Source of the DNA: an uncultured Methanobrevibacter sp.
GTDB taxonomy: Archaea; Methanobacteriota; Methanobacteria; Methanobacteriales; Methanobacteriaceae
Length of the DNA stretch: 26,563 bases
Direction of reading: 5' to 3'
Assembly: GCF_900316895.1 (NCBI RefSeq)
Contig: NZ_ONER01000011.1
Span: forward strand, 1-26,563
This document shows, piece by piece, positions 7,476-15,491 of this stretch (positions within the stretch are counted from its first letter, which is position 1; every line of letters begins with the position of its first letter). Under the pieces are notes generated by a model that searched no databases, was not told the origin of the DNA, and worked only from the letters and a program-made list of their open reading frames with translations. The position numbers were made by a program, and so were the translations under genes.

Positions 7476-7483
7476 TTTATATG
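7476..7483 (+). promoter_or_regulatory. TATA box of the restriction-modification operon, probably leaderless
   Basis: TTTATATG ends 23 nt before the ATG at 7506, and no Shine-Dalgarno sequence precedes that ATG. This spacing predicts transcription starting at or next to the start codon. It also argues against the upstream GTG at 7443, which lies before the TATA box. Confidence 0.5.
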
Positions 7484-7505
7484 TTTAAATTTAATATTAA
7501 TTATT

Positions 7506-8375
7506 ATGAGATTATGGAACAAGAATCAGGAAAAATTATTCTTTGATAAATCAAAAAATTTTGCATCACATGAGCAGCTGTTTTACAGGACTGATGATGG
7601 AATGTATGTGTCCTATTGGCCCAAGGGTTATTCCGGGTCCAAATCAACATTGCAGGCCAGAAATTCGCTGATAGGAAACTATACTGAAAAATGGGTCTGC
7701 GATTTGCTTAATCATATACTTCAGGATGAGGGGCTCTTTGTCATTCAGCAGGCACAGATTCCCTCAATTGGAATAACTCACAAGTCCCCTGCAGACATCG
7801 TCATTTCAAAAACAAACAGGAAAGTGCTGATGCCTGATGAGGTAAAACTTATATTTGAGGTAAAGATGTCGCTTGTGTGGAACTGGCAATACGATGAGGC
7901 TACAGGCAATGTTAAAGAAATTGGGGACTACAGGACCCATCAGGGGCGCCCAAGCTTCACACGTTCGGATTCAATTTTAAAGGCGATTGGAAAATGCATT
8001 GATATAAGGGTTTCAAATGTCAAGGCTTCCAAAATTCCATTAATCGTTTTGGGAAATGCACCGTTATCAAACGGCTTTTGCAAAAAGGCGGATTATCTGA
8101 AAAATTCAGGAATTATTCAGGGTTTTTGGTCATTGAATCCATTCCCTCTCAATCATGGAAACACCCGAAAGAGAAGCATTAAAAACGGATTCATCAGAAT
8201 GGACAATGTCGATGAATTAAATATGACTTTGAACCAATTATTTAAACAGGAACTGAATTTTTTCTCGGGAATGGAAAATCCCAAAAAACTGGGTCAAATG
8301 ATTGAAATTGCCAACTGGGAAAAAAGCTATCAACAGAAGGGATTGAAATTTTTAAATCTCCTGAAGAGGTCTTAA
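7506..8375 (+). CDS. Putative type II restriction endonuclease, PD-(D/E)XK type
   Basis: The 289-residue protein has a PD-(D/E)XK-like nuclease core: a helix with Glu61 (GNYTEKWVCDLL), then THKSPADIVI with Asp97, and FEVK with Glu118 and Lys120. This is the pattern of Mg-dependent type II endonucleases. Its last codon is one base from the DNA methyltransferase gene, which supports a restriction role. The frame is open back to a GTG at 7443, adding a hydrophobic 21-residue segment, but that part is low-complexity AT-rich DNA containing the likely promoter, so ATG 7506 is chosen. I do not recognise the recognition sequence or an exact relative. A partner nuclease of another PD-(D/E)XK family is the main alternative. 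Confidence 0.75.
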   Translation: MRLWNKNQEKLFFDKSKNFASHEQLFYRTDDGMYVSYWPKGYSGSKSTLQARNSLIGNYTEKWVCDLLNHILQDEGLFVIQQAQIPSIGITHKSPADIVISKTNRKVLMPDEVKLIFEVKMSLVWNWQYDEATGNVKEIGDYRTHQGRPSFTRSDSILKAIGKCIDIRVSNVKASKIPLIVLGNAPLSNGFCKKADYLKNSGIIQGFWSLNPFPLNHGNTRKRSIKNGFIRMDNVDELNMTLNQLFKQELNFFSGMENPKKLGQMIEIANWEKSYQQKGLKFLNLLKRS

Positions 8376-8376
8376 T

Positions 8377-9255
8377 TTGCAAAGGAAAACAAAAACAGCT
8401 TCTTTCGGGTCTGTGGTCAGGCAGTCCCACAACTCAAAGAAGTTTTATAGTTCAAAACTGTTTGAAGAATTTAATCTGCCGAAAAATATTGAGTATCTGG
8501 AAAATCGGATACCTGAAAGTGACCTGAATAAATTTTACTGCAAATCCAGTGAAATGATGGATGAGATACCTGACAACAGCATTCATCTGATGATAACATC
8601 CCCTCCGTATAATGTGGGAAAGGAATATGACAACGACTTGACATTGGATGAGTATCTCTCGCTTTTGACCAAAGTTTTCGGTGAAGTCTACAAAAAGCTT
8701 GTAACCGGCGGAAGGGCATGCATCAATGTTGCAAACATTGGAAGAAAACCATATATTCCACTGCATGCAATGGTGATTGAGATAATGTTGGATTTGGGAT
8801 TTCTGATGCGCGGAGAAATCATTTGGGACAAGTCCGCCAGTGGCGGAGGATCCTGTGCTTGGGGAAGTTGGATGTCCGCTTCAAATCCGGTTTTAAGAGA
8901 TTATCATGAATACATTCTGGTCTTTTCAAAGGATTCCTACTCAAAGGATAAAAATCAAATCAAAAAGGACACTATTGAAAGGGATGATTTTATCGAATGG
9001 ACAAGAAGCGTTTGGACATTTCCCGCTGTGAACGCCAAAAGAATCGGTCATCCCGCACCATTTCCAGTTGAACTGCCCCACAGATTGATAAATCTGTATA
9101 GCTATGAAGGCGATGTCGTTCTGGACCCATTTTGCGGCAGCGGAACAACTGCAATTGCAGCCAGAAAAAACAACCGCAACTACATATGCTATGACATCAA
9201 ACAGGAATACATTGACCTGGCAAAAAGTAGAATTTCCAATCAAAAATTTATTTAA
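8377..9255 (+). CDS. DNA methyltransferase, beta-class, probably N4-cytosine
   Basis: This is the protective methyltransferase of the restriction-modification pair, 292 residues. The catalytic motif IV TSPPY is at 74-78 (the S/T-PP-Y form typical of N4-cytosine enzymes), and the AdoMet-binding motif I DPFCGSGTT is at 250-258. This order (IV before I) defines the beta class. HPAPFPVELPHRLI (225-238) is motif X, and EYILVFSK (178-185) is also conserved. Translation probably starts at TTG 8377: GAGGT at 8366-8370 is 6 nt upstream and the preceding gene ends at 8375, so the two are coupled. An N6-adenine specificity is less likely given TSPPY. The target site cannot be inferred. Confidence 0.88.
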   Translation: MQRKTKTASFGSVVRQSHNSKKFYSSKLFEEFNLPKNIEYLENRIPESDLNKFYCKSSEMMDEIPDNSIHLMITSPPYNVGKEYDNDLTLDEYLSLLTKVFGEVYKKLVTGGRACINVANIGRKPYIPLHAMVIEIMLDLGFLMRGEIIWDKSASGGGSCAWGSWMSASNPVLRDYHEYILVFSKDSYSKDKNQIKKDTIERDDFIEWTRSVWTFPAVNAKRIGHPAPFPVELPHRLINLYSYEGDVVLDPFCGSGTTAIAARKNNRNYICYDIKQEYIDLAKSRISNQKFI

Positions 9256-9264
9256 AGATGTAAA

Positions 9265-9296
9265 TTATATATTTAATTATAAAGTTATTGTGGGAT
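9265..9296 (+). promoter_or_regulatory. Promoter of tpiA-pgk
   Basis: TTATATAT at 9265-9272 lies just after the methyltransferase stop and would start transcription near 9295, a few bases before ATG 9301. GGGAT at 9292-9296 is the only RBS-like sequence and may fall outside the mRNA. It gives tpiA-pgk a promoter separate from the restriction-modification genes. Confidence 0.45.
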
Positions 9297-9300
9297 AGAT

Positions 9301-9969
9301 ATGGACACTCCAATTGTAATATTGAATTATAAAACTTATTTAGAATCAAGTGGTTTAAAGGCTTTAGAACTTGCACATGACCTGGAAAGTGCTGCCAGTG
9401 AATCTGGAATCACTATGGTTGCGGCTCCTCAGGCTGCAGACATCTATAGAATCAGTGAAGAAACCTCACTGCCTATTTTTGCTCAACACATTGATGCAAT
9501 ATCCCCTGGAGGACACACAGGTTCCAACCTAATCAATACATTGATTGATGCGGGAATCAGCGGATCTCTGATTAACCATTCAGAACAGAGGATGAAATTG
9601 GCGGACATCGATGAAGTTGTGAAAATGTGCAAAGCCAATGAAATCGAATCATGCGTATGCACAAATAATATTGAAACCTCAAAGGCTGTGGCAACACTAG
9701 CCCCTGATGCAGTTGCCGTTGAACCTCCTGAACTTATCGGTACAGGAATTCCAGTATCTCAGGCTCAACCGGAAGTCGTTGAGGATACAGTTCGCGAAGT
9801 AAAAGCAATAAATAAAAAAGTTAAGGTATTATGTGGTGCAGGCATCACTACTGGGGACGACATGAAGGCAGCTATGGATTTGGGCGCAGACGGAGTATTG
9901 CTCGCATCAGGAATTATCAAGGCTGAAAGTCCTAAAGACGCCTTGCTTGATTTGGTAAGTAAATTATAG
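9301..9969 (+). CDS. tpiA: Triosephosphate isomerase (archaeal short form)
   Basis: The enzyme interconverts glyceraldehyde-3-phosphate and dihydroxyacetone phosphate in the cytoplasmic gluconeogenic/glycolytic trunk. The 222-residue length is the archaeal short TIM barrel. Catalytic residues are visible: Asn9 and Lys11 (NYKTY), His93 (LINHSEQR) and Glu141 (AVEPPELIGTG), with phosphate-binding CGAGITTGDD and GVLLASG near the C-terminus. It is followed after 9 nt by pgk, so the two form an operon of adjacent lower-glycolysis steps. Confidence 0.96.
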   Translation: MDTPIVILNYKTYLESSGLKALELAHDLESAASESGITMVAAPQAADIYRISEETSLPIFAQHIDAISPGGHTGSNLINTLIDAGISGSLINHSEQRMKLADIDEVVKMCKANEIESCVCTNNIETSKAVATLAPDAVAVEPPELIGTGIPVSQAQPEVVEDTVREVKAINKKVKVLCGAGITTGDDMKAAMDLGADGVLLASGIIKAESPKDALLDLVSKL

Positions 9970-9978
9970 AGTGAGAAA

Positions 9979-11196
9979 ATGGCTAAGGAATTTAAAACTA
10001 TTGATGATTTTGATGTTGAAGACAAAACAGTTCTTGTGAGAATCGACATTAATTCTCCGGTTGATCCTAGTTCAGGCATTATTCTGGATGATACAAGGCT
10101 AAAGCTGCATGCCCAAACAGTTAAGGAACTGTCCAATAAGGGCGCTAAAGTAGTGCTTTTGGCCCATCAATCTCGTCCGGGTAAAAAGGATTTTTCAACT
10201 TTGGCCCAACATGCTGACGCTTTATCAGATATTTTGAATTTAAGGGTAAAATATATCGATTCATTATTTTCCAAAGCTGCAAAAGAAGCTATTAAAGCTT
10301 TAAAGCCTCATGAAATTCTTTTGCTTGAAAACGCAAGATTTTACTCAGAAGAAACCCTTTCAAGAACTCCATTGGAACAGTCAAAAACTCATCTTGTAAC
10401 TCAATTGTCTCCACTTATCGACTATTTTGTAAATGATGCGTTTGCAGCGGCCCACAGGTCCCAGCCATCATTGGTCGGTTTTACAGTAAATACTCCTTCC
10501 GCTGCAGGAAGGGTAATGGAGAAGGAACTGACTGTAATTCAGGATGCTCTTGACAATGTGGAACATCCTTGCGTATTTCTGCTTGGTGGAATGAAGCCTG
10601 AAGACTCCATTGATGTTATGGAGAATGTACTAAGCAATGGAACTGCCGATTCAGTTTTAACAACAGGTATTGTTGGAAACATTGTTTTGTGGGCATCAGG
10701 TGCGGATATCGGTGAAGTCAACAAGAAGTTCATCATCGCTAAAGGATATGAGGATATGGTTGCCAGATCAAAAGATCTTATTGAAAGGTTCGGGGATAAG
10801 GTAAAGTATCCTATTGATGTTGCATGCCAAATTGATGGAAACAGGGTTGATATTGACAGCAGTGAAATTCCAAACGAATCCATCTTTGATATAGGTGAAA
10901 AAACCATTGCATTTTATGCAAAAGAAATCAGAAACGCAAAATATATATTTGCCAATGGTCCTGCGGGGGTATTCGAAGACCCTCAATTTGCAATGGGTAC
11001 CGAGGATTTGATCAATGCTATGGCCAATTCAGATGGTTTCACCTTAATAGGAGGAGGACACATTGCAGCTGCTACAGCAGGTCTTGGCTTGGAAGAGTAT
11101 ATGAGCCATTTAAGCAGTGGTGGCGGAGCATGTATCAGTATGCTTGCAGGTAAGGAGTTAGCCGCTGTTGAAGCTTTAAAAAATAGTAAAGATTAG
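9979..11196 (+). CDS. pgk: Phosphoglycerate kinase
   Basis: This 405-residue two-domain kinase transfers phosphate between 1,3-bisphosphoglycerate and ADP, reversibly for gluconeogenesis. N-terminal substrate-binding motifs (VLVRIDINSPVD, LLAHQSRPGKKD, VNDAFAAAHRSQPS) are followed by LLGGMKPEDS, the C-terminal FANGPAGVFEDP and the nucleotide-binding GGGHIAAATAGLG. The Lys of the bacterial LGGAK motif is Met-Lys here, as often in archaeal enzymes. The stop TAG (11194-11196) overlaps the stop of thiE on the other strand, within a perfect hairpin. Confidence 0.96.
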   Translation: MAKEFKTIDDFDVEDKTVLVRIDINSPVDPSSGIILDDTRLKLHAQTVKELSNKGAKVVLLAHQSRPGKKDFSTLAQHADALSDILNLRVKYIDSLFSKAAKEAIKALKPHEILLLENARFYSEETLSRTPLEQSKTHLVTQLSPLIDYFVNDAFAAAHRSQPSLVGFTVNTPSAAGRVMEKELTVIQDALDNVEHPCVFLLGGMKPEDSIDVMENVLSNGTADSVLTTGIVGNIVLWASGADIGEVNKKFIIAKGYEDMVARSKDLIERFGDKVKYPIDVACQIDGNRVDIDSSEIPNESIFDIGEKTIAFYAKEIRNAKYIFANGPAGVFEDPQFAMGTEDLINAMANSDGFTLIGGGHIAAATAGLGLEEYMSHLSSGGGACISMLAGKELAAVEALKNSKD

Positions 11197-11813
11197 CTAT
11201 TAAATATTTTTAATAGCTCTTCTGATGATTTTTTTGGATTTTCTGAGCTCATTATAGCGCTCACTACAGACAATCCTGCGATTCCAGTATCATTTAGCTC
11301 ATGGGCATTGTTTAGTGTAATCCCTCCAATGGCTACAACTGGTATATTTATTGATTCCACAATTTCTTTCAAATCATTTTTTGTAATTTTTGGAGCATCA
11401 TCTTTTGTTGCAGTTGGAAATACCGCTCCAGTTCCAATGTAGTCGGCACCATCACTTTCTGCTTTTTTAGCTTCTTCAATGGTGGCGGCTGAAACACCTA
11501 CAATTTTATCAGGTCCAACCAGTGCTCTTGTAACATCACATGGCATGTCTGATTGGCCAACATGAACTCCATCAGCATCAATTGCAAGTGCAACATCGAC
11601 TCTGTCGTTTATGATTAATGGCACGTCATATTTTTCAGTAATTTTCTTCACATTTAATGCCAAATTATAGAAATCTAGTGTGTCAGCGGTTTTTTCTCTT
11701 ATTTGCACTACGCTAACTCCACCTTTAATTGCTTCTTCAATTGTCTTTAAGAATTTTTCTACATCGTCACTTTTATCGGTGACAAGGTAAAGGGATAAGT
11801 CTATGTTTTTCAT
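11193..11813 (-). CDS. thiE: Thiamine-phosphate synthase
   Basis: ThiE couples hydroxymethylpyrimidine diphosphate with thiazole phosphate to make thiamine monophosphate. The 206-residue TIM barrel shows VQIREK (36-41), LIINDRVDVALAIDADGVH (66-84), HVGQSD, and the phosphate-binding ends TGAVFPTATKDDAP, VVAIGGI and GLSVVSAIM. The start ATG overlaps the thiM stop as ATGA, so translation is coupled. Its own stop overlaps the pgk stop on the opposite strand by 4 bp. The thiamine diphosphate made downstream is the cofactor of KorB in this window. Confidence 0.95.
   Translation of the reverse strand: MKNIDLSLYLVTDKSDDVEKFLKTIEEAIKGGVSVVQIREKTADTLDFYNLALNVKKITEKYDVPLIINDRVDVALAIDADGVHVGQSDMPCDVTRALVGPDKIVGVSAATIEEAKKAESDGADYIGTGAVFPTATKDDAPKITKNDLKEIVESINIPVVAIGGITLNNAHELNDTGIAGLSVVSAIMSSENPKKSSEELLKIFNS
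11195..11218. terminator. Perfect hairpin over the pgk/thiE convergent stop codons
   Basis: AGCTATTAAA (11195-11204) pairs perfectly with TTTAATAGCT (11209-11218) over a TATT loop. It begins inside the pgk stop codon and covers the last eight codons of thiE. Because it is symmetrical it is present in both transcripts, so a bidirectional terminator or 3'-end stabiliser is plausible. Confidence 0.5.
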
Positions 11814-12676
11814 AATATCCTGATGTTTGCTTCGTTTATTAAGGTTTCACTATCGGTTTTAAAGAGGTAATCAATTAGGTATGCTCTAAATGAACCGGTT
11901 CCTTCATCATTCGCATCTACTTTTGCTCTTGCCTTTTCACCGGCAATGTTCATTGCCAATATTGCAACAAGACTTCCTTCAAATGGATTGGATCCTCCAA
12001 TGCAGCTTCCAACAATTGATGATAACATGCAGCCGCTACCTGTTATCAGTGGCATCATATCATCTCCATTGTCAATGACAACGGTGGTTTCGCCGTCACT
12101 CAATATATCGAGAGGGCCACTTGCTAAAATCACGGTATTCAATTTCTTTGCAAGTTCACAGATTAAATCTCCATTTGCTTTTAGATTTTCTTCAGTAATT
12201 ATGTCATCAATATTAACATCAACGCCTTTTGCAGTGTTGCTTTCTTTTAAAACGCCGGTTAATTTTGCAATTGCTTTTATTTCACTAATATTTCCTCGAA
12301 TTGCGGTTATATTATAATTTTCAATTAGATTCATTGTGGTTTTGTTTCTAAGTTCGGTTACTCCGACTCCCACAGGGTCTAAAATAATAGGGGTATTGGT
12401 TTTGTTTGCAGTTTGAGCGCTTATATTCATTGATTCGATTTGATTTTTACTTAATTTTCCAATGTTGATTACAAGCACATCAGCTATTGCTACAACTTCT
12501 TCAAGCTCTTCTGCATCTTCTGCCATAAATGGGGATCCTCCTATGGCAAGCACTGCATTTGCACAGTCATTGATTGTAACTGAATTTGTTATGCAGTGGG
12601 TTAACGCATTTTTTTCTTTAATACTTTTTAAATTTGAATCTATCTTATTTAGTAATTCTTTTTCAGTATTTATCAT
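11810..12676 (-). CDS. thiM: Hydroxyethylthiazole kinase
   Basis: ThiM phosphorylates 4-methyl-5-hydroxyethylthiazole in thiamine salvage, providing the thiazole substrate for ThiE encoded next. The 288-residue ribokinase-like protein has the family signature TNSVTINDCANAVLAIGGSP (30-49), ILDPVGVG, ILASGPLDIL and the ATP/anion-hole GSGCMLSS. The N-terminal ~20 residues precede the core and are variable. No thiamine riboswitch is visible upstream. TATA-like AATTTAAATA (minus strand, 12701-12710) would give a nearly leaderless mRNA. Confidence 0.95.
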   Translation of the reverse strand: MINTEKELLNKIDSNLKSIKEKNALTHCITNSVTINDCANAVLAIGGSPFMAEDAEELEEVVAIADVLVINIGKLSKNQIESMNISAQTANKTNTPIILDPVGVGVTELRNKTTMNLIENYNITAIRGNISEIKAIAKLTGVLKESNTAKGVDVNIDDIITEENLKANGDLICELAKKLNTVILASGPLDILSDGETTVVIDNGDDMMPLITGSGCMLSSIVGSCIGGSNPFEGSLVAILAMNIAGEKARAKVDANDEGTGSFRAYLIDYLFKTDSETLINEANIRIL

Positions 12677-12740
12677 GATTATTTATTATAAATTTTTTAT
12701 TATTTAAATTTTAATGAAAAACATGTGATTTATAGTAAAG

Positions 12741-12750
12741 TATTTAAATG
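12741..12750 (+). promoter_or_regulatory. Probable TATA box of tRNA-Thr
   Basis: TATTTAAATG lies about 50 bp before the mature tRNA 5' end, predicting a 5' leader of roughly 20-25 nt. Its palindromic core ATTTAAAT could also act in the thiM direction. Confidence 0.4.
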
Positions 12751-12792
12751 ACTTTTAGTATAAATTATAGTGTTATATAATTTTATTATATT

Positions 12793-12866
<74 letters not shown>

Positions 12867-12922
12867 TTTAATATTATAATATTATATAATTTTTTTAGAC
12901 TATTATTGAAATAATAGTAATG

Positions 12923-12930
12923 TTTATATA
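12923..12930 (+). promoter_or_regulatory. TATA box of the tRNA-Pro/tRNA-Tyr transcript
   Basis: TTTATATA is a strong archaeal TATA element about 53 bp before the mature tRNA-Pro. Transcription would begin near 12955, giving a leader that contains the 12966-12982 hairpin. Confidence 0.5.
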
Positions 12931-12965
12931 CTTGTAAATATAATATAATTATTAGTATGTCATCT

Positions 12966-12982
12966 ACATACAATTTGTATGT
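12966..12982 (+). repeat. Perfect hairpin directly abutting the 5' end of tRNA-Pro
   Basis: ACATACA (12966-12972) pairs with TGTATGT (12976-12982) across an ATT loop, ending exactly one base before the mature tRNA at 12983. In the precursor RNA this stem would stack on the acceptor stem at the RNase P cleavage site. Confidence 0.6.
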
Positions 12983-13057
<75 letters not shown>

Positions 13058-13063
13058 TCTTTT

Positions 13064-13137
<74 letters not shown>

Positions 13138-13200
13138 TTCTCAATTTATTTATTTGGATTCATATATTTTTTTGTGAAAAATAGTGATTTTTCCAAAACA

Positions 13201-13208
13201 TTTATATA
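13201..13208 (+). promoter_or_regulatory. TATA box of the tRNA-Asp/tRNA-Lys transcript
   Basis: TTTATATA preceded by the A-rich CCAAAACA (BRE-like) lies about 45-50 bp before tRNA-Asp, giving a leader of some 20 nt. Confidence 0.5.
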
Positions 13209-13251
13209 TGATGAAAATTATATTAATTGATAGTGTACTATTTGAGGATAT

Positions 13252-13323
13252 GCCCTGGTGGTGTAGGGGCTATCATGTGGGCCTGTCGAGCCCGCGACTC
13301 GGGTTCAAATCCCGGCCAGGGCG
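13252..13323 (+). tRNA. tRNA-Asp (anticodon GTC)
   Basis: Acceptor GCCCTGG (13252-13258) pairs perfectly with CCAGGGC (13316-13322), with the G73 discriminator expected for aspartate. Anticodon loop CTGTCGA within TGGGC/GCCCG gives GTC. The T arm CGGGTTCAAATCCCG is intact. A 30-nt spacer leads to tRNA-Lys. Confidence 0.96.
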
Positions 13324-13353
13324 CTCATATCTTAAGTAGTATGAAAGTCATAT

Positions 13354-13427
13354 AGGCCTGTAGCTCAGTCTGGCAGAGCGCCTGGCTTTTAACCAGGCGG
13401 CCGCGGGTTCAATTCCCGTCAGGCCTG
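13354..13427 (+). tRNA. tRNA-Lys (anticodon TTT)
   Basis: Acceptor AGGCCTG (13354-13360) pairs perfectly with CAGGCCT (13420-13426); the discriminator is G. Anticodon stem CCTGG/CCAGG holds CTTTTAA, giving TTT. The first pair is A1-T72, whereas most lysine tRNAs begin with G. It is followed after 43 nt by rpoH. Confidence 0.95.
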
Positions 13428-13470
13428 TTTCTAATTTTATATTTTAACTTTTTTATTTGGAGGAAAAAAT

Positions 13471-13704
13471 TTGAAAATTGATATTCAAGACCATATGCTA
13501 GTACCAAAGCATGAAATCATGACTGAAGAAGAGATTTCTGACGAATTTAGTGATGTGGATTATGATTTTAAAGACCTTCCTAAAATAAAATCTAATGATC
13601 CTGTTGTAAAAGCCATAGGTGCTGAACCTGGAAACGTTTTAAGGATTACTAGAGAAAGTCAAACTGCAGGTGTATTTGTAACCTACAGAATTGTTGAAGA
13701 TTAA
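13471..13704 (+). CDS. rpoH: DNA-directed RNA polymerase subunit H (Rpb5 C-terminal homologue)
   Basis: This 77-residue subunit corresponds to the C-terminal assembly domain of eukaryotic Rpb5. The family pattern is clear: HMLVPKHEIMTEEE at the N-terminus, DLPKIKSNDPVVKAIGAEPGNVLRITR, and TYRIVED at the C-terminus. Translation starts at TTG 13471, with GGAGG at 13458-13462. It opens the conserved RNA polymerase cluster but is separated from rpoB2 by 233 nt that may hold a second promoter. Confidence 0.95.
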   Translation: MKIDIQDHMLVPKHEIMTEEEISDEFSDVDYDFKDLPKIKSNDPVVKAIGAEPGNVLRITRESQTAGVFVTYRIVED

Positions 13705-13937
13705 ATATAATTTTAGAGTGTGTGAAATTTAATATAGTATAATTTCTGTATTTTTTTGTTTTTTAGAAATTCATTATAATAAATTTGAACTTAGTTTGAG
13801 AGGAATTATCTTAAAGGAGATAGTTAGGAGTAAATTAAGAATAATGATTAAATGAATTAAGTTAGGTTTATCCTAATAAACTATTATTTTTATTTAGTTA
13901 ATTATTTTTATTGCGTACGTAATGTTGGAGGATATCC
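13705..13937 (+). promoter_or_regulatory. rpoH-rpoB2 intergenic region with small stem-loops
   Basis: No ORF is seen. It contains TTAGG-TTTAT-CCTAA (13862-13876), a 5-bp stem; the 14-base near-palindrome ATTGCGTACGTAAT (13910-13923), self-complementary except for one G-T pair; and GGAGGAT (13927-13933) as the rpoB2 ribosome binding site. The length suggests separate control of the large subunits, but I see no single obvious TATA box. Confidence 0.4.
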
Positions 13938-15482
13938 ATGACAGAGAATAATTGGAAATTAGTTGATGCATTTTTTGACAAATATGATTTGGTGGATCAC
14001 CATATCAAGTCCTACAATGATTTTGTGAATAACAGAATTCAGAATATCATTGATATTACCGAACCTATCACTTTAGATGACGGGAAATACACTTTAAAAA
14101 CCGGTAAAGTACGTATTGAAAAACCGTCAAATAAAGAGGCTGATGGTTCTCGTAGTGAAATTGATCCAACCGAAGCAAGACTTAGAAACTTAAATTATTC
14201 TGCAGACATGTACCTTGAAATGGCATTAAATGAAGACGGAGAAGAAAATGAGTTAGAAGAAGTGTACATCGGTGAATTACCGGTAATGCTTAAGTCTGAC
14301 ATTTGCCATCTCAATGGGCTCAGTGCTGAAGAATTGATGGAAAAGCATGAGGACCCTCAAGATTTAGGAGGATACTTTATTGTAAACGGTTCTGAAAGGG
14401 CTGTTGTGACAATGGAAGAAATCGCTCCAAATAAAATTATTCTTGAACGTCTTGATGAACCAGAAGATAGACATGCAAAAGCTGTTGTTACTTCAATCAA
14501 AAGTGGTTTCAGAGCCAGAATTACTTTGGAATATAAAAAACCTCGTAAAAATGGAGTATTTTTAAGAATTTCTTTCCCTTACCTTCCAGGTGAAATTCCA
14601 TTAGTAATCCTATTGAGAGCTCTCGGTTTAGCTACAGATGAAGAGATTATCACTGCAATTTCAGATGATAACAATTTCCAAATGATGATAGCGGATGATT
14701 TGCAAGTGTCTGATGAATCATTAAAATTGGATCAAAGAGAAATGGACGGCATGTCTTATGAAGAAAGAAGAGATTATTTACAGCTCGCAGCTATCAAATA
14801 CATTGGTAACAGGGTAGCTAAAAACATGCCTAAAGATTATCGTTTAAAACGTGCAAAAGATGTTGTAAATCGTTATTTATTACCTCATATGGGAACTGAG
14901 GAAGAAAGATGTTATGATAAGGCTATCTACTTAGCTGAAATGACTGAAATGTTATTGGAAGTCATCGAACAAAAAAGAGAGCCTCACGATAAGGACCATT
15001 ATACTAACAAAAGACTCAGAGTTTCTGGAGATTTAATGGAAGATTTATTCAGAGTTGCTTTCACTAATTTAACAAGAGATATGAGTTACCAACTTGAAAG
15101 AAGCCTTTCCCGTGGTAAAGAGCTTTCAATCAAGCAGGCAGTGCGTAGTGATGTTTTAACAGAAAACATCAAACATGCAATCGCTACTGGAAATTGGGTT
15201 GGTGGAAGAGCTGGTGTAAGTCAATTGTTAGATAGAACAAGTTACATGGGAACCCTTTCCCATTTAAGACGTGTTGTATCCCCATTAACTAGAAGTCAAC
15301 CTCACTTTGAAGCAAGAGATTTGCATCCAACACAATTCGGTAAGATTTGTCCTAACGAAACCCCGGAAGGACCTAACTGTGGTTTGGTAAAGAACTTAGC
15401 TTTAATGTGTAATATTTCAGAAGGTTCTGATGAACAAGAAATTATTGATGTTATTAAAACTATGGATGTAGATTTGATTTAG
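13938..15482 (+). CDS. rpoB2: DNA-directed RNA polymerase subunit B'' (N-terminal half of B)
   Basis: This 514-residue subunit equals the N-terminal part of bacterial beta/eukaryotic Rpb2 (protrusion, lobe, fork). Motifs: SEIDPTEARLRNLNYSADM, GGYFIVNGSERAVVTMEEIAPN, and the fork/rifampicin-region equivalent HPTQFGKICPNETPEGPNCGLVKNLALM at the C-terminus. The split after this region is normal for methanogens. GGAGGAT at 13927-13933 sets the start. Its stop TAG (15480-15482) runs into the GGAGGTGA ribosome binding site of rpoB1. Length plus the ~600-residue rpoB1 core matches unsplit archaeal B (~1,120 residues). Confidence 0.97.
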   Translation: MTENNWKLVDAFFDKYDLVDHHIKSYNDFVNNRIQNIIDITEPITLDDGKYTLKTGKVRIEKPSNKEADGSRSEIDPTEARLRNLNYSADMYLEMALNEDGEENELEEVYIGELPVMLKSDICHLNGLSAEELMEKHEDPQDLGGYFIVNGSERAVVTMEEIAPNKIILERLDEPEDRHAKAVVTSIKSGFRARITLEYKKPRKNGVFLRISFPYLPGEIPLVILLRALGLATDEEIITAISDDNNFQMMIADDLQVSDESLKLDQREMDGMSYEERRDYLQLAAIKYIGNRVAKNMPKDYRLKRAKDVVNRYLLPHMGTEEERCYDKAIYLAEMTEMLLEVIEQKREPHDKDHYTNKRLRVSGDLMEDLFRVAFTNLTRDMSYQLERSLSRGKELSIKQAVRSDVLTENIKHAIATGNWVGGRAGVSQLLDRTSYMGTLSHLRRVVSPLTRSQPHFEARDLHPTQFGKICPNETPEGPNCGLVKNLALMCNISEGSDEQEIIDVIKTMDVDLI

Positions 15483-15491
15483 GGAGGTGAG

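Noticed and set aside
7443..7505. N-terminal hydrophobic extension (possible membrane anchor) of the restriction endonuclease from GTG 7443
   Set aside because: The stretch is AT-rich, includes the likely TATA box at 7476-7483, and lacks a ribosome binding site; the hydrophobic residues come from T-rich codons.
9765..11000. Several antisense frames over tpiA and pgk
   Set aside because: They mirror strongly supported enzymes with intact catalytic motifs; their translations show no domain pattern.
12677..12792. Thiamine riboswitch upstream of thiM
   Set aside because: The short upstream region is almost pure A/T and lacks the conserved CUGAGA and related helices of the thiamine pyrophosphate aptamer.
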